34,357 nt of DNA from Sphingobium sp. (GCA_017745115.1 JAGIAA010000028.1:1-34357), one strand, 5' to 3'; positions 25,671 through 34,357 are shown, counted from the first letter of the stretch. Notes: generated by a model not told the origin, from the letters alone. Translations and numbers: made by a program.

Positions 25671-26318
25671 TTAGCGGTCGAGAATGTCCCCGACCGCCGT
25701 CGAAACGGCGTCGATGTCGGCCATGCCGTCGACACGGCTCACAATGCCGCGCGCCTCGTAGATCGGCAGGATTGGCGCGGTCTTGGCGCGATATTCGGCC
25801 ATGCGCGTGCGCACCGTCTCCTCATTGTCATCCGGGCGACGCTTGAACTCCGTGCCGCCGCACTTGTCGCAGGTGCCCGCGACCTTGGGCAGCTTGTAGC
25901 GGTCATGATAGCCCTCGCCACAGGTCGCGCAGGTGAAGCGACCGGTGATGCGGTCCACGAGGGCATCCTCGTCCACCTCGAGCTCGATGACGTGGTCGAG
26001 CTTGCGGCCACGATCTGCCAGCAGCCCGTCAAGGCTCTCGGCCTGCGGGGCGGTGCGCGGATAGCCGTCGAAGATGACGCCGGTATTCGCCGAAAGCTCG
26101 TCGAGCGCCTCGCCGATGATGCCTGAGACGATCTCGTCGGAGACGAGCTGGCCGGCATCCATCACTGCCTTGGCCTTGAGTCCGATCGGCGTGCCGGCCT
26201 TGACCGCGGCGCGCAGCATATCGCCGGTGGAAAGCTGGACCATGCCACGCTCGGCGACCAGGCGCTGCGCCTGGGTGCCTTTGCCGGCGCCCGGGGGACC
26301 GAGCAGGATGATGTTCAT
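25671..26318 (-). CDS. adk: Adenylate kinase, zinc-LID type
   Basis: A 215-aa enzyme interconverting ATP+AMP and 2 ADP. The P-loop is GPPGAGKGT (7-15), AMP-binding STGDMLRAAV follows, and FDGYPRTAPQ is the usual motif. The LID carries four cysteines (CATC at 130-133 and CDKC at 150-153), which bind zinc in the Gram-positive-like LID type also found in alphaproteobacteria. A strong GGAGGGG precedes the ATG. It follows secY on the same strand, the conserved secY-adk order. Confidence 0.98.
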   Translation of the reverse strand: MNIILLGPPGAGKGTQAQRLVAERGMVQLSTGDMLRAAVKAGTPIGLKAKAVMDAGQLVSDEIVSGIIGEALDELSANTGVIFDGYPRTAPQAESLDGLLADRGRKLDHVIELEVDEDALVDRITGRFTCATCGEGYHDRYKLPKVAGTCDKCGGTEFKRRPDDNEETVRTRMAEYRAKTAPILPIYEARGIVSRVDGMADIDAVSTAVGDILDR

Positions 26319-26338
26319 GTCTTACCCCTCCGATGAGG

Positions 26339-26361
26339 CCCGGACCGCCGTGCGGCCCGGG
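26339..26361 (-). repeat. Hairpin between secY and adk
   Basis: The minus-strand RNA CCCGGGCCGC-ACG-GCGGUCCGGG forms a 10-bp stem with one G-U pair. No T-run follows. It lies in the 56-bp gap just before the adk ribosome binding site. Confidence 0.45.
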
Positions 26362-26374
26362 TCGTCCCTGGTTC

Positions 26375-27721
26375 TTAGCGCAGCTTGCCCTTGAGGCGCG
26401 CCTTCTTGATGAGATCGCCATATTGATGCGCGATCAGATGGCTCTGGATCTGCGTCACCGTGTCGACCGTCACATTGACCACGATCAGCAGGCTGGTGCC
26501 GCCCAAGCGGAAGGGGATGCCGGCCTTGGCGATCAGGAATTCGGGAATGAGGCAGATGACCGTGAGGTAGGCCGCGCCGACCACGGTAAGGCGGGTCAGC
26601 ACATAGTCGAGATAGAGCTCGGTGTTCTTGCCGGGGCGGATGCCCGGGATAAAGCCGCCGTTGCGCTTCAGATTCTCAGCCGTCTCCTCGGGATTGAAGA
26701 TGATCGCCGTGTACCACATGCAGAAGACGATGATGCCCAGGCCATAGAGCGTCATGTAGGTCGGGCTACCATGCGCCAGGAACTGGTTGATGCTGATGAT
26801 CGCATCGCCCCACCAGCTGTCGCCGTTCACGCCCTTGCCGGCAAACTGCGTGATGGTCAGCGGCAGCAGCAGCAGCGAGGAGGCGAAGATCGGCGGAATG
26901 ACGCCCGCGGTGTTGACCTTGAGCGGCAGATGACTGCGATCCGCCTGCATGATCCCCTGGCGCGTCTGGCGCTTAGGATACTGGATCAGGACGCGCCGCT
27001 GGGCGCGCTCCATGAAGCAGATGAAGGCGACCAGCGCCACCGCGAGGATGATGGTGCCGAGGATGAGCAGGCCGGAGATCGAGCCGGTGCGGCCGGATTC
27101 GAGCAGGTTCGAGAGCGTGACCGGCCCCTGGGCGACGATGCCCGCCATGATGATGAGGGACGCACCGTTTCCGATGCCGCGGCTGGTGATCTGCTCGCCG
27201 AGCCACATCAGGAACAGGGTACCGCCAATCAGCGAGATGACCGCCGAAACAATGAACAGCGTGCCGGGCTGCACCGCGACATTCTGCACCTGCCAGTTGA
27301 GCGCGGCGAAATAGCCCTGCACCGCGGCGAGGCCCACGGTCCCGTAGCGCGTATACTGGTTCAGCTTCTTGCGGCCGCTTTCGCCTTCCTTCTTGAGCGC
27401 TTCGAGCTGCGGCGAGAGAGATGCAGCGAGTTGCACCACGATCGACGCCGTAATGTAGGGCATGATGCCGAGCGTCAGAAGGCTCGCGCGCGACATGGCG
27501 CCGCCCGAGAAGGTGTTGAAGATGTCGAGGATGCCACCCGAGGAGCGGCCCGACCATGCGGCGAGCGCCGTCGGATCGACGCCCGGCACCGGGACGAAGG
27601 ACAGGAAGCGGAAGACGATCAGCACGCCGAGGGTGAACCACAGGCGCTTCTTGAGGTCCGTCGCCTGGCTGAACTTTGCCAGGCTGATATTGGCTGCCAT
27701 ACGGTCGGCGCTTGATGCCAT
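26375..27721 (-). CDS. secY: Protein translocase channel subunit SecY
   Basis: The inner-membrane pore of the Sec translocon, 448 aa from ATG 27721 (E. coli 443), with ten membrane helices. Family motifs are LKKRLWFTLGVLIVFRFLSF in TM1, the plug region DIFNTFSGGAMSRAS and LTLGIMPYITASIVVQL in TM2, and the conserved cytoplasmic loops with YTRYGT and MERAQRRVLIQYPKRQ. An upstream TTG (27733) would add four residues. It lies between rplO and adk, as in the spc operon. Confidence 0.97.
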   Translation of the reverse strand: MASSADRMAANISLAKFSQATDLKKRLWFTLGVLIVFRFLSFVPVPGVDPTALAAWSGRSSGGILDIFNTFSGGAMSRASLLTLGIMPYITASIVVQLAASLSPQLEALKKEGESGRKKLNQYTRYGTVGLAAVQGYFAALNWQVQNVAVQPGTLFIVSAVISLIGGTLFLMWLGEQITSRGIGNGASLIIMAGIVAQGPVTLSNLLESGRTGSISGLLILGTIILAVALVAFICFMERAQRRVLIQYPKRQTRQGIMQADRSHLPLKVNTAGVIPPIFASSLLLLPLTITQFAGKGVNGDSWWGDAIISINQFLAHGSPTYMTLYGLGIIVFCMWYTAIIFNPEETAENLKRNGGFIPGIRPGKNTELYLDYVLTRLTVVGAAYLTVICLIPEFLIAKAGIPFRLGGTSLLIVVNVTVDTVTQIQSHLIAHQYGDLIKKARLKGKLR

Positions 27722-27837
27722 GGTCGCTTGCAATCCCTGTCCGCCTTGCCCGAATGGACAAGGCCGCTTGGTCCCTTAGCGGCGCGGCTGGCCGCTGTCG
27801 ATCTATCCGTGCTGGTCGCCTGACGGTATCAAGCAAT

Positions 27838-27871
27838 CGGCCCCGCCCGCCCATATCGGCGGGCGGGGCCG
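27838..27871 (-). repeat. Strong hairpin between rplO and secY
   Basis: A perfect 14-bp stem CGGCCCCGCCCGCC / GGCGGGCGGGGCCG with a 6-nt loop, in the 188-bp rplO-secY gap. No T-run follows on either strand, so it is not a classic intrinsic terminator. It may stabilise the upstream mRNA end or attenuate secY-adk. Confidence 0.7.
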
Positions 27872-27909
27872 CTTATGCAAGACGTGCGATCAGCGATTGA
27901 TCGCTCGTC

Positions 27910-28422
27910 TTACTTTGCTTTCGCCGTGCCCTTCTTGGCCTTGGCCAGCGCAGCGGGGTCGCGCGCCTCCAGGATCTCGACCTTGCCACCGGCCTTTTCG
28001 ACGGCGGCGACGGCCGAAGCCGAGGCGCCGGCGACCGAGAAGCTGGCCTTGGCGGTCAGTTCACCCTTGGCGAGGAGGCGCACGCCATCCTTGCCGCCGC
28101 GCGAGAGACCGGCCGCGCGCAGAGCCGCCTGATCAATCACGGCCTTGGCGTCGAGCTTGCCGGCGTCGATCGCCTTCTGGACCATGCCCAGGTTCACCAC
28201 GGCATGATCCTTGCCGAACGGATTGTTGAAGCCGCGCTTCGGCAGACGCATGTGGAGCGGCATCTGGCCGCCCTCGAAGCCGTTGATGCTGACGCCCGAG
28301 CGCGCCTTGGCGCCCTTCTGGCCGCGACCGGCGGTCTTGCCCTTGCCCGAGCCGATGCCGCGTCCGACGCGCATGCGGCCCTTGCGAGCGCCTTCATTGT
28401 CCTTGATGTCGTTCAGTTTCAT
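27910..28422 (-). CDS. rplO: Ribosomal protein L15
   Basis: A 170-aa large-subunit protein. The N-terminus [20 protein letters not shown] and [20 protein letters not shown] are the L15 signature. It is longer than E. coli L15 (144) through an Ala/Lys-rich C-terminus ([19 protein letters not shown]). ATG 28422 gives the standard N-terminus; GTG 28431 would add three residues. Upstream, an intrinsic terminator separates it from rpmD, so it may start its own unit with secY and adk. Confidence 0.96.
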   Translation of the reverse strand: MKLNDIKDNEGARKGRMRVGRGIGSGKGKTAGRGQKGAKARSGVSINGFEGGQMPLHMRLPKRGFNNPFGKDHAVVNLGMVQKAIDAGKLDAKAVIDQAALRAAGLSRGGKDGVRLLAKGELTAKASFSVAGASASAVAAVEKAGGKVEILEARDPAALAKAKKGTAKAK

Positions 28423-28499
28423 CTCGTGCACTCGCTTTCGCTTTTGTCGCGCTGCCTCGAAAAGAGGCCGGAAAGGGCGCGCGGATAGCGCCCCAATTC

Positions 28500-28532
28500 A
28501 AAAAACGAAAGAGGGGTTTCCCCCTCTTTCGC
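28500..28532 (-). terminator. Intrinsic terminator between rpmD and rplO
   Basis: The minus strand reads CGAAAGAGGGG-GAAA-CCCCTCTTTCG, a perfect 11-bp stem with a GNRA (GAAA) loop, followed directly by seven T residues (A-run at 28500-28506 on the plus strand). It lies 25 bp past the rpmD stop and 78 bp before rplO. The form is textbook; what it does inside a ribosomal operon is not known. Confidence 0.88.
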
Positions 28533-28556
28533 AAATATCTGCCATGCGACGAGGGC

Positions 28557-28736
28557 TTAGCCCTCGACTACCTGCACCATGTGCGGGAGCTTGGCGATGG
28601 CGCCGCGAACCTCGGCGGTGTCCTCAAGCTCGACGACGCGATGCATCTTGCCCAGGCCCAGACCGATCAGAATCTTCTTCTGGCTTTCGGGACGGCGGAT
28701 CGGCGAGCCGATCTGCTTGATCTTGATCTTTGCCAC
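28557..28736 (-). CDS. rpmD: Ribosomal protein L30
   Basis: A 59-aa large-subunit protein, the same length as E. coli L30. The translation begins (GTG start) [20 protein letters not shown], with [15 protein letters not shown] and the ending [10 protein letters not shown], all typical of L30. The GTG at 28736 has GGAG 9 nt upstream, inside the end of rpsE. It follows rpsE in the conserved spc order and is followed by the intrinsic terminator at 28500-28532. Confidence 0.93.
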   Translation of the reverse strand: MAKIKIKQIGSPIRRPESQKKILIGLGLGKMHRVVELEDTAEVRGAIAKLPHMVQVVEG

Positions 28737-28742
28737 TGCTCG

Positions 28743-29435
28743 TTACTCCGCAATCGCTTCGGCGTCTGCCTGCGCGACCTCGGCCGAGGCACCGCCGCGA
28801 CGGAGCAGGTCGGCAACCTTCTTGCCGCGACGCTGCGCCACCGACTTGGGGCTGGTCTGTTCGGTCAGCGCCGCGAAGGTCGCCCGGATCATGTTATAGG
28901 GGTTCGACGTTCCGACCGACTTGGTCACGACGTCCGCAACGCCCAGGCTCTCGAAGACGGCGCGCATCGGGCCGCCCGCGATGATGCCGGTACCGGCCGG
29001 AGCCGAACGCAGCGTCACCTTGCCGGCGCCGAAATGGCCACGACCGTCATGATGCAGGGTGCGGCCTTCCTTGAGCGGCACGCGAACCATCGCCTTCTTG
29101 GCGGCGGCGGTCGCCTTGCTGATCGCCTCGGGAACCTCGCGGGCCTTGCCATGGCCGAAGCCGGCACGACCTTTGCCGTCGCCGACGACGACGAGCGCGG
29201 CGAAACCGAAGCGCTTGCCGCCCTTCACGGTCTTGGAGACGCGGTTGATGTGGACGAGCTTCTCGACGAATTCCTCGCCGCCGTCTTCCTCGTTGCGGGG
29301 ACGACGGTCGTCGCGACGGCCACGGCCGCCACGCTCACCACCACGGCCACGGCCGCCACGGCCACGACGCTCTTCGGTGGCCGGAGCCTCCGTCTCGGCG
29401 CCAGCGGCGCCTTCGATCTGGGTTTCGTCTGCCAT
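28743..29435 (-). CDS. rpsE: Ribosomal protein S5 with long N-terminal extension
   Basis: A 230-aa S5 (E. coli 167). The conserved body starts near residue 57 ([20 protein letters not shown]) and includes [20 protein letters not shown] and the C-terminal [16 protein letters not shown]. The first ~55 residues are an added tail: acidic, then Arg/Gly-rich ([19 protein letters not shown]), then Asp/Glu-rich. Such tails are known in sphingomonad S5 proteins; their role is unknown. S5 lies near the mRNA entry channel and acts in decoding fidelity. Confidence 0.97.
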   Translation of the reverse strand: MADETQIEGAAGAETEAPATEERRGRGGRGRGGERGGRGRRDDRRPRNEEDGGEEFVEKLVHINRVSKTVKGGKRFGFAALVVVGDGKGRAGFGHGKAREVPEAISKATAAAKKAMVRVPLKEGRTLHHDGRGHFGAGKVTLRSAPAGTGIIAGGPMRAVFESLGVADVVTKSVGTSNPYNMIRATFAALTEQTSPKSVAQRRGKKVADLLRRGGASAEVAQADAEAIAE

Positions 29436-29437
29436 GC

Positions 29438-29791
29438 TTAGAACTCCAGTCCGCCCTCACGGGCGGCGTCGGCCAGCGCCTTCACGCGGCCATGAAAAAG
29501 GAAGCCACCGCGATCGAACACGACCTTGGTGACGCCAGCCTTGACGGCGGCGGCGGCAACGCGCTTGCCAACCTCGGCCGCCGCAGCGGACGTGGCGCCG
29601 GTCGCGCCCTTGAGATCCTTGTCGAGGGTCGAGGCCGCGGCAACGGTCTTGCCGGCCGCATCGTCGATGACCTGGGCGTAGATGTGCCGGCCCGAGCGAT
29701 GGACGCTGAGACGGGGCTTGCCGTTGGCACGAGCCTTGAGGGCGGTGCGAACGCGGCGCGAGCGCCGATCGAAGAGAGAGAGTTTCGCCAT
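29438..29791 (-). CDS. rplR: Ribosomal protein L18
   Basis: A 117-aa 5S rRNA-binding protein, the same length as in E. coli. Features are [37 protein letters not shown], and the ending [20 protein letters not shown] with EGGLEF, the usual L18 end. It lies 2 bp upstream of rpsE and 3 bp downstream of rplF, so the three are tightly packed in one transcript. Confidence 0.98.
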   Translation of the reverse strand: MAKLSLFDRRSRRVRTALKARANGKPRLSVHRSGRHIYAQVIDDAAGKTVAAASTLDKDLKGATGATSAAAAEVGKRVAAAAVKAGVTKVVFDRGGFLFHGRVKALADAAREGGLEF

Positions 29792-29794
29792 GGC

Positions 29795-30328
29795 TTACTT
29801 CTTCTTGCCTTCTTTGCGGAAGATATACTCACCGCGATACTTGATGCCCTTGCCCTTGTAGGGCTCCGGCTTGCGCCAGCGGCGAATCTCGGCGGCCACC
29901 TGACCGACCTGCTGCTTGTCGATGCCGGTGATCTCGACCGTCGTGTTGTCCGGGGTCTTGATCTCGATACCGGTCGGAACCGCATAGTCGACATCATGGC
30001 TGTAGCCGAGCATCAGCTTCAGCGTCTTGCCCTGGGCGTTGGCACGATAGCCGACACCGGTGATCTCGAGCACCTTGGTGTAGCCCTCGGTCACGCCGGT
30101 GACGAGGTTCTGCACCAGCGTGCGCTGCATGCCCCAGAAGGAGCGCGCCTGCTTGGAGGCGTTCGCGGGCTTAACGCTGATCGCGCCGTCCTCGATCGCA
30201 TAGGTCACCAGGTCCGCCAACGGCATCGCCAGCGTGCCCTTGGGGCCCTTCACCGAGAGCTGGCCGCCCTCGATGGTCGCAGTCACGCCCGACGGGATCG
30301 TGACAGGCTTCTTGCCAATGCGGCTCAT
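29795..30328 (-). CDS. rplF: Ribosomal protein L6
   Basis: A 177-aa large-subunit protein near the GTPase centre, the same length as E. coli L6. It starts [20 protein letters not shown] and ends with [20 protein letters not shown] plus a Lys tail (EGKKK), both diagnostic. Its start codon overlaps the rpsH stop by one base (ATGA-type junction), which suggests translational coupling. Confidence 0.98.
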   Translation of the reverse strand: MSRIGKKPVTIPSGVTATIEGGQLSVKGPKGTLAMPLADLVTYAIEDGAISVKPANASKQARSFWGMQRTLVQNLVTGVTEGYTKVLEITGVGYRANAQGKTLKLMLGYSHDVDYAVPTGIEIKTPDNTTVEITGIDKQQVGQVAAEIRRWRKPEPYKGKGIKYRGEYIFRKEGKKK

Positions 30329-30723
30329 CAGAACACCTCCGCCAGCACTTCGCCGCCGACGTTCTGCTCGCGTGCCTCGTTGTCCGAGAGCACGCCCTTC
30401 GGCGTCGAGACGATTGTGATGCCCAGGCCGTTGCGCACAACCGGAAGCTCCTTGGAGCCCGAATAGACGCGGCGGCCCGGCTTCGAGACGCGGGCGACAT
30501 GCTTGATCGCCGGCTGGCCCTCGAAATACTTCAGTTCGATGCGCAGGCCCGGATGGGCGCCGAGCAGCTCCTCGGTATAGCCGCGGATGTAGCCCTCGCG
30601 CTGAAGCACGTCGAGCACGCGGGCGCGCAGCTTGGAAGCCGGCGAAACGACGCTGTCCTTGCGCGCCTGCTGGCCGTTGCGGATGCGGGTGAGCATATCA
30701 CCCAAAGGATCGGTCAATGCCAT
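30328..30723 (-). CDS. rpsH: Ribosomal protein S8
   Basis: A 131-aa small-subunit protein binding the central domain of 16S rRNA (E. coli 130). Features are [35 protein letters not shown] and [15 protein letters not shown] with the C-terminal [20 protein letters not shown]. In E. coli S8 is the translational repressor of the spc operon; whether a binding site exists here I cannot tell by eye. It lies 12 bp after rpsN. Confidence 0.98.
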   Translation of the reverse strand: MALTDPLGDMLTRIRNGQQARKDSVVSPASKLRARVLDVLQREGYIRGYTEELLGAHPGLRIELKYFEGQPAIKHVARVSKPGRRVYSGSKELPVVRNGLGITIVSTPKGVLSDNEAREQNVGGEVLAEVF

Positions 30724-30735
30724 CGCTTATATTCC

Positions 30736-31041
30736 TTACCAGCTCGACTTGGTGACGCCGGGGATCAGGCCCTTGTTGGCCAGATCGCGCAGCTGCACGC
30801 GGCAGAGGCGGAATTTGCGGTAATAGGCGCGCGGGCGCCCGGTGAGCTCGCAGCGATTGCGAACGCGGGTCGGATTGCCGTTGCGCGGCACCTCGGCCAT
30901 CTTGAGGCGAGCGATCAGGCGCTCGTTCTCGTCGAGCGACTGGTCATTCGCGATGGCCTTGAGCTTCGCAATCTTGCCGGCATACTTCTTCACCAGCTTC
31001 TTGCGACGCTCGTTCTTGTTGATCGAACTCAGTTTCGCCAT
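30736..31041 (-). CDS. rpsN: Ribosomal protein S14 (zinc-free long form)
   Basis: A 101-aa S14, the long form without CxxC zinc knuckles. It has single Cys residues in [19 protein letters not shown] and lacks the paired motifs of the short form. It begins [20 protein letters not shown] and ends [15 protein letters not shown], the usual S14 end. It lies between rplE and rpsH as in other proteobacteria. Confidence 0.98.
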   Translation of the reverse strand: MAKLSSINKNERRKKLVKKYAGKIAKLKAIANDQSLDENERLIARLKMAEVPRNGNPTRVRNRCELTGRPRAYYRKFRLCRVQLRDLANKGLIPGVTKSSW

Positions 31042-31082
31042 GGACTTAAGCTCTCTTCCTTAGAAATTACGTCCGGCCACGA

Positions 31083-31658
31083 TCAGGCGGCCTGCTTGTC
31101 CGCCTCGGCGGGGAACGGGAAACCGAAGAGGCGCAGCAGTTCGCGCGCTTCGTCGTCCGTCTTCGCCGTGGTGGTCACGATGATGTCCATGCCCCGCACC
31201 TTGTCGATACGGTCATAGTTGATCTCCGGGAAAATGATCTGTTCCTTGATGCCGAAGGCGTAGTTGCCGCGGCCGTCGAAGGACTTCGGATTCAGGCCCC
31301 GGAAGTCGCGGATGCGCGGCATCGCGATCGTCACCAGACGGTCGAGAAACTCGTACATGCGCTCGCGGCGAAGGGTGACCTTCGCGCCGATCGGCATGCC
31401 TTCGCGCAGCTTGAACGTCGCGATCGACTTCTTCGCCTTGGTGATGACCGGCTTCTGGCCGGCGATCAGTTCCATTTCCTCGGCGGCGGTGGTGACCTTC
31501 TTCTTGTCCTGGGTCGCCTCGCCAACGCCCATGTTGAGAACGATCTTCTCAATCTTGGGCACTTCCATGTGGTTCTTGTAGCCGAACTTCTCGGTCATCG
31601 CCTTGATGACCTTCTCGTCGTACAGCTTCTTGGAACGCGGGATATACTTGTCAGCCAT
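31083..31658 (-). CDS. rplE: Ribosomal protein L5
   Basis: A 191-aa 5S rRNA-binding protein (E. coli 179; the extra length is at both ends). Features are [40 protein letters not shown] and [25 protein letters not shown] lies 7 nt before the ATG, and the start overlaps the rplX stop by one base (TAATG). Confidence 0.98.
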   Translation of the reverse strand: MADKYIPRSKKLYDEKVIKAMTEKFGYKNHMEVPKIEKIVLNMGVGEATQDKKKVTTAAEEMELIAGQKPVITKAKKSIATFKLREGMPIGAKVTLRRERMYEFLDRLVTIAMPRIRDFRGLNPKSFDGRGNYAFGIKEQIIFPEINYDRIDKVRGMDIIVTTTAKTDDEARELLRLFGFPFPAEADKQAA

Positions 31659-31969
31659 TAGATGACCTCCCCGGTCTTCACGGCGACGCGGACCTTCTTG
31701 CCGTCGCGCTCCTCGAAGCGCACGCGCGTGGCCTTGCCGTCCTTGGTGGCAATCGCGACGTTGGAGACGTGCAGCGGCGCAGCCTTGCGCTCGATGCCGC
31801 CCTGCGGGTTCGCCTGGTCGGGCTTGCGGTGACGCGCGTGGACATTGACGCCCTCGACGATCACCTTGTCTTCCTTCGGCATCACCTGCGCGACAGTGCC
31901 GGTGCGGCCCTTGTCCTTGCCGGCGAGCACGACGACCGTGTCACCCTTCTTGATGCGAGCAGCGCTCAT
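31658..31969 (-). CDS. rplX: Ribosomal protein L24
   Basis: A 103-aa assembly-initiating large-subunit protein. The KOW motif lies in [20 protein letters not shown], and the family signature [20 protein letters not shown] is present. ATG 31969 is chosen over the adjacent GTG at 31972 because GAGG lies 7 nt upstream and the ATG overlaps the rplN stop by one base (ATGA). Confidence 0.97.
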   Translation of the reverse strand: MSAARIKKGDTVVVLAGKDKGRTGTVAQVMPKEDKVIVEGVNVHARHRKPDQANPQGGIERKAAPLHVSNVAIATKDGKATRVRFEERDGKKVRVAVKTGEVI

Positions 31970-32337
31970 CACAGCACCTCCGGCGCGAGCGAAATGATCT
32001 TCATGAAGTTCTTCGCGCGCAGCTCACGGACGACGGGGCCAAAGATACGGGTGCCGATCGGCTCCGCATTCTTGTTGACCAGCACGGCGGCGTTGCTGTC
32101 GAAGCGAATCACGCTGCCGTCGGGACGACGAACGTCCTTGGCGGTGCGCACGATCACCGCACGGTGAACGTCGCCCTTCTTCACGCGACCGCGCGGCGCG
32201 GCGTCCTTGACGGAGACGACGATGATATCGCCGACGCCGGCAAAGCGACGCTTCGAGCCGCCGAGCACCTTGATGCACTGGACGCGCTTGGCGCCGCTGT
32301 TGTCAGCGACATCAAGATTGGATTGCATCTGGATCAT
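31969..32337 (-). CDS. rplN: Ribosomal protein L14
   Basis: A 122-aa large-subunit protein at the subunit interface (E. coli 123). It begins [20 protein letters not shown] with [10 protein letters not shown] and ends [12 protein letters not shown], both diagnostic. It lies 74 bp after rpsQ, one of the wider gaps in this part of the operon, and is coupled to rplX downstream. Confidence 0.98.
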   Translation of the reverse strand: MIQMQSNLDVADNSGAKRVQCIKVLGGSKRRFAGVGDIIVVSVKDAAPRGRVKKGDVHRAVIVRTAKDVRRPDGSVIRFDSNAAVLVNKNAEPIGTRIFGPVVRELRAKNFMKIISLAPEVL

Positions 32338-32411
32338 TGATCCGGGTTCCTTCTCAAATGGCCTGCCGGAAAGTTCCGGTGGTTCCGTTCAAACTCTGCG
32401 TTCGCTTCGGC

Positions 32412-32675
32412 TCAGGCCGCCACTTCGGGCGACTTGTGCGTGTCGACGCGCTCGATAACCTTCCAAGTCTTGAGCTTGGAAATCGGCGCCGTCTCCTCGA
32501 TGCGGACGGTCTCGCCCTCATGATAGGCATTGCCTTCATCATGGGCGTGATACTTCTTCGAGCGGCGGATGATCTTGCCGTAGAGCGGGTGTTTCACCTT
32601 GCGCTCCACGAGAACCACCACCGTCTTGTCACCCTTGTCGGAAACCACCGTTCCCGTGAGCACGCGCTTCGGCAT
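32412..32675 (-). CDS. rpsQ: Ribosomal protein S17
   Basis: An 87-aa small-subunit protein of the OB fold (E. coli 84). Features are [39 protein letters not shown] and [17 protein letters not shown]. It lies 15 bp after rpmC in the conserved order rplP-rpmC-rpsQ-rplN. Confidence 0.98.
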   Translation of the reverse strand: MPKRVLTGTVVSDKGDKTVVVLVERKVKHPLYGKIIRRSKKYHAHDEGNAYHEGETVRIEETAPISKLKTWKVIERVDTHKSPEVAA

Positions 32676-32690
32676 CGTGTGTTTCCTTCC

Positions 32691-32897
32691 TTACTTCGCC
32701 GCAGCGGCGCTGGCGCGCGCGGTCTGCAGCGTCTTGATCTGCGCGATCTCGCGGCGCACTTCGCGCACGCGGCTCGGCTTCTCGAGCTGGCTGGTAGCGG
32801 CCTGGAAGCGCAGGTTGAACTGCTCGCGCTTCAATTCGCCCAGAGCCACGTTGAGCTCGTCGTCGGACTTGGTCCGAAGATCAGCGATATTGGCCAT
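32691..32897 (-). CDS. rpmC: Ribosomal protein L29
   Basis: A 68-aa large-subunit protein at the tunnel exit (E. coli 63). It reads ANIADLRTKSDDELNVALGE, with LKREQFNLRFQAATSQLEKP and REVRREIAQIKTL, typical of L29. Two ATGs stand in tandem; the second (32897) is preferred because GGAGG lies 6 nt before it. It overlaps the rplP stop codon. Confidence 0.96.
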   Translation of the reverse strand: MANIADLRTKSDDELNVALGELKREQFNLRFQAATSQLEKPSRVREVRREIAQIKTLQTARASAAAAK

Positions 32898-33331
32898 CAT
32901 TCACCTCCCAGGTGCGAGGTGTCGCCCAGGCGGGCAACGACCTTGGTCTTGATCGGCAGCTTCATGGCCGCACGGGAGAAAGCCTCCGCCGCGAGCGGAC
33001 CAGGCACGCCGTCCAGCTCGAACAGGATGCGGCCGGGCTTCACGCGCGCCGCCCAATATTCGATCGAACCCTTGCCCTTGCCCTGACGGACCTCGGCGGG
33101 CTTCTTCGACACCGGCACGTCCGGGAAGACGCGGATCCAGAGGCGGCCCTGACGACGGATGTGACGCGTGATCGCGCGGCGAGCAGCCTCGATCTGACGC
33201 GCGGTCACCCGCTCGGGCTCCATGGCCTTGAGGCCGTAGGAGCCGAAATTCAGGTCCGTACCGCCCTTGGCGTCGCCCTTGATGCGACCCTTGAAGGCCT
33301 TGCGGAACTTTGTTCGCTTCGGTTGCAGCAT
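32897..33331 (-). CDS. rplP: Ribosomal protein L16
   Basis: A 144-aa large-subunit protein near the A site (E. coli 136). It begins [20 protein letters not shown] and includes [20 protein letters not shown] and [20 protein letters not shown], the L16 signatures. It lies 18 bp after rpsC and overlaps rpmC. Confidence 0.98.
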   Translation of the reverse strand: MLQPKRTKFRKAFKGRIKGDAKGGTDLNFGSYGLKAMEPERVTARQIEAARRAITRHIRRQGRLWIRVFPDVPVSKKPAEVRQGKGKGSIEYWAARVKPGRILFELDGVPGPLAAEAFSRAAMKLPIKTKVVARLGDTSHLGGE

Positions 33332-33349
33332 GATGCTCTACCTCTAAAT

Positions 33350-34045
33350 TCAGCGCGCCGGACGCACGCCGGAGGTCTGGGCCTCCAGCATGAGACGGTC
33401 GGTGGCCATCGGATCGTGGCCGAGAATCTCGCCCTTGAAGATCCAGACCTTGATGCCGCAGATGCCATAGGCGGTCTTCGCCTCGGCGTCGGCATAGTCG
33501 ACGTTGCCGCGCAGCGTGTGCAGCGGAACCCGGCCCTCACGATACCACTCGACGCGGGCGATTTCCGCACCGCCGAGACGGCCCGAGCAGGTGATCTTGA
33601 TGCCTTCGGCGCCGAGACGCAGCGCGCTCTGCACGGCGCGCTTCATGGCGCGACGGAAAGCGATGCGGCGCTCGAGCTGGTCGGCGACGCCCTGGGCGAC
33701 GAGCTTGGCGTCGATCTCCGGCTTGCGGATCTCGACGATGTTGAGGCTCACGTCGCTCGCGGTCATCTCACCGAGCTTCTTGCGAAGCTTCTCGATGTCG
33801 GCGCCCTTCTTGCCGATGATGACGCCCGGACGGGCGGCATAGATCGACACGCGGCACAGCTTGGCCGGACGCTCGATGACGACCTTGGAGATCGCCGCCT
33901 GCGGCAGGTTCTTCATGACATACTTGCGGATCGCCAGATCCTCGAGGAGCAGGCGGCCATAGTCCTGGCCTTCCGCGAACCAGCGGCTGTCCCAGGTCCG
34001 GTTGATCTGCAGGCGCAGACCGATCGGGTTGCTCTTGTGACCCAT
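33350..34045 (-). CDS. rpsC: Ribosomal protein S3
   Basis: A 231-aa small-subunit protein at the mRNA entry site (E. coli 233). The KH domain carries the GxxG loop in [19 protein letters not shown]. It begins [20 protein letters not shown] and has the C-terminal domain with [20 protein letters not shown] and [12 protein letters not shown]. It lies 4 bp after rplV. Confidence 0.98.
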   Translation of the reverse strand: MGHKSNPIGLRLQINRTWDSRWFAEGQDYGRLLLEDLAIRKYVMKNLPQAAISKVVIERPAKLCRVSIYAARPGVIIGKKGADIEKLRKKLGEMTASDVSLNIVEIRKPEIDAKLVAQGVADQLERRIAFRRAMKRAVQSALRLGAEGIKITCSGRLGGAEIARVEWYREGRVPLHTLRGNVDYADAEAKTAYGICGIKVWIFKGEILGHDPMATDRLMLEAQTSGVRPAR

Positions 34046-34049
34046 GAGC

Positions 34050-34357
34050 TTACGCCTCCTCGGCTGCAGCTTCGCGGACGACGATGCGCACGCGGCTGAA
34101 GGGTTTCAGGATGCGGGTCGACTTGCCGCGACCGCGCGTGGCGAAGCGCTTCATGGTGAAGCTCTTGCCGACCGAAGCCTCGGCAACGACCAGCGCGTCG
34201 ACGTCGAGGTTGTGATTGTTTTCCGCATTGGCGATCGCCGAGGCGAGCACCTTGCGGACGTCGACGGCCATGGCGCGCTTGGAGAAGGTCAGCACGTTGA
34301 GTGCGTCCTCGACCTTGCGGCCGCGGATCAGCGCGGCGACCAGGTTCAGCTTCTGCG
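34050..34357 (-). CDS. rplV: Ribosomal protein L22, 5' end outside window
   Basis: The frame runs off the right edge of the window, so the start lies outside; the GTG at 34295 is internal. About 101 residues are visible: [60 protein letters not shown], and the tunnel-loop region [20 protein letters not shown]. Then the end [12 protein letters not shown] follows. L22 lines the exit tunnel. The upstream neighbour is expected to be rpsS. Confidence 0.95.
   Translation of the reverse strand, partial: QKLNLVAALIRGRKVEDALNVLTFSKRAMAVDVRKVLASAIANAENNHNLDVDALVVAEASVGKSFTMKRFATRGRGKSTRILKPFSRVRIVVREAAAEEA

Noticed and set aside
26333..27715. 460-codon plus-strand frame opposite secY
   Set aside because: Antisense shadow; SecY is unmistakable on the other strand and the frame encodes only a charged low-complexity sequence.
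34050..34295. Short rplV starting at GTG 34295
   Set aside because: The frame continues to the window edge with typical L22 residues, so the GTG is internal.
1..34357. CRISPR arrays, tRNA/rRNA genes, insertion sequences, prophage
   Set aside because: None seen: no regularly spaced direct repeats, no tRNA-like or rRNA stretches, no transposase or phage protein among the readable frames.

Overview
The window comes from a GC-rich alphaproteobacterium, most likely a sphingomonad (Sphingomonadaceae). The evidence is the codon use and GC content, the S10/spc/alpha ribosomal order without rpsD between rpsK and rpoA, an S5 protein with an acidic plus RGG-rich N-terminal extension, and sphingomonad-type inverted repeats (CCGTTCG..TGAGC..GTCGAAG). 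These are sequence-based judgements; no database search was run.

Region 1 (1-7218, + strand) is the most interesting part. It is a six-gene run: a two-subunit PEP-synthase-like dikinase, a biotin carboxyl carrier protein, a biotin carboxylase, an HMGL-type carboxyltransferase and a HAD phosphatase. This is the enzyme set known for acetovanillone/hydroxyacetophenone breakdown (AcvABCDEF of Sphingobium SYK-6; HpeHI/HpeCBA/HpeD of Rhodococcus). There the phenol is phosphorylated by a dikinase, the side-chain methyl ketone is carboxylated by a biotin enzyme, and a phosphatase removes the phosphate, giving an aroyl-acetate. Four of the five gene junctions carry a REPIN-like inverted repeat ending about 12-31 bp before the next start. 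The last ~28 residues of the carboxyltransferase resemble the N-terminal module of the carrier protein.

Region 2 (7225-21139) is a mixed housekeeping and accessory stretch: a thioredoxin-fold lipoprotein, an AlkD-type DNA glycosylase, a methyltransferase-glycan transferase fusion, an ACS-type MFS transporter, two DoxX-like membrane proteins (the second fused to DUF805), a GNAT acetyltransferase, guaA, a secreted tannase/feruloyl esterase family protein, a Gly/Arg/Tyr-rich surface protein and a secreted prolyl oligopeptidase.

Region 3 (21228-34357, - strand) is the ribosomal protein supercluster. Read on the minus strand the order is rplV (cut by the window edge), rpsC, rplP, rpmC, rpsQ, rplN, rplX, rplE, rpsN, rpsH, rplF, rplR, rpsE, rpmD, rplO, secY, adk, then rpsM, rpsK, rpoA, rplQ. 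It shows two breaks. A textbook intrinsic terminator lies between rpmD and rplO. An oppositely oriented polysaccharide flippase gene sits between adk and rpsM, where a TTGACA-containing promoter appears to restart the alpha operon. A GNRA-loop terminator ends the cluster after rplQ.
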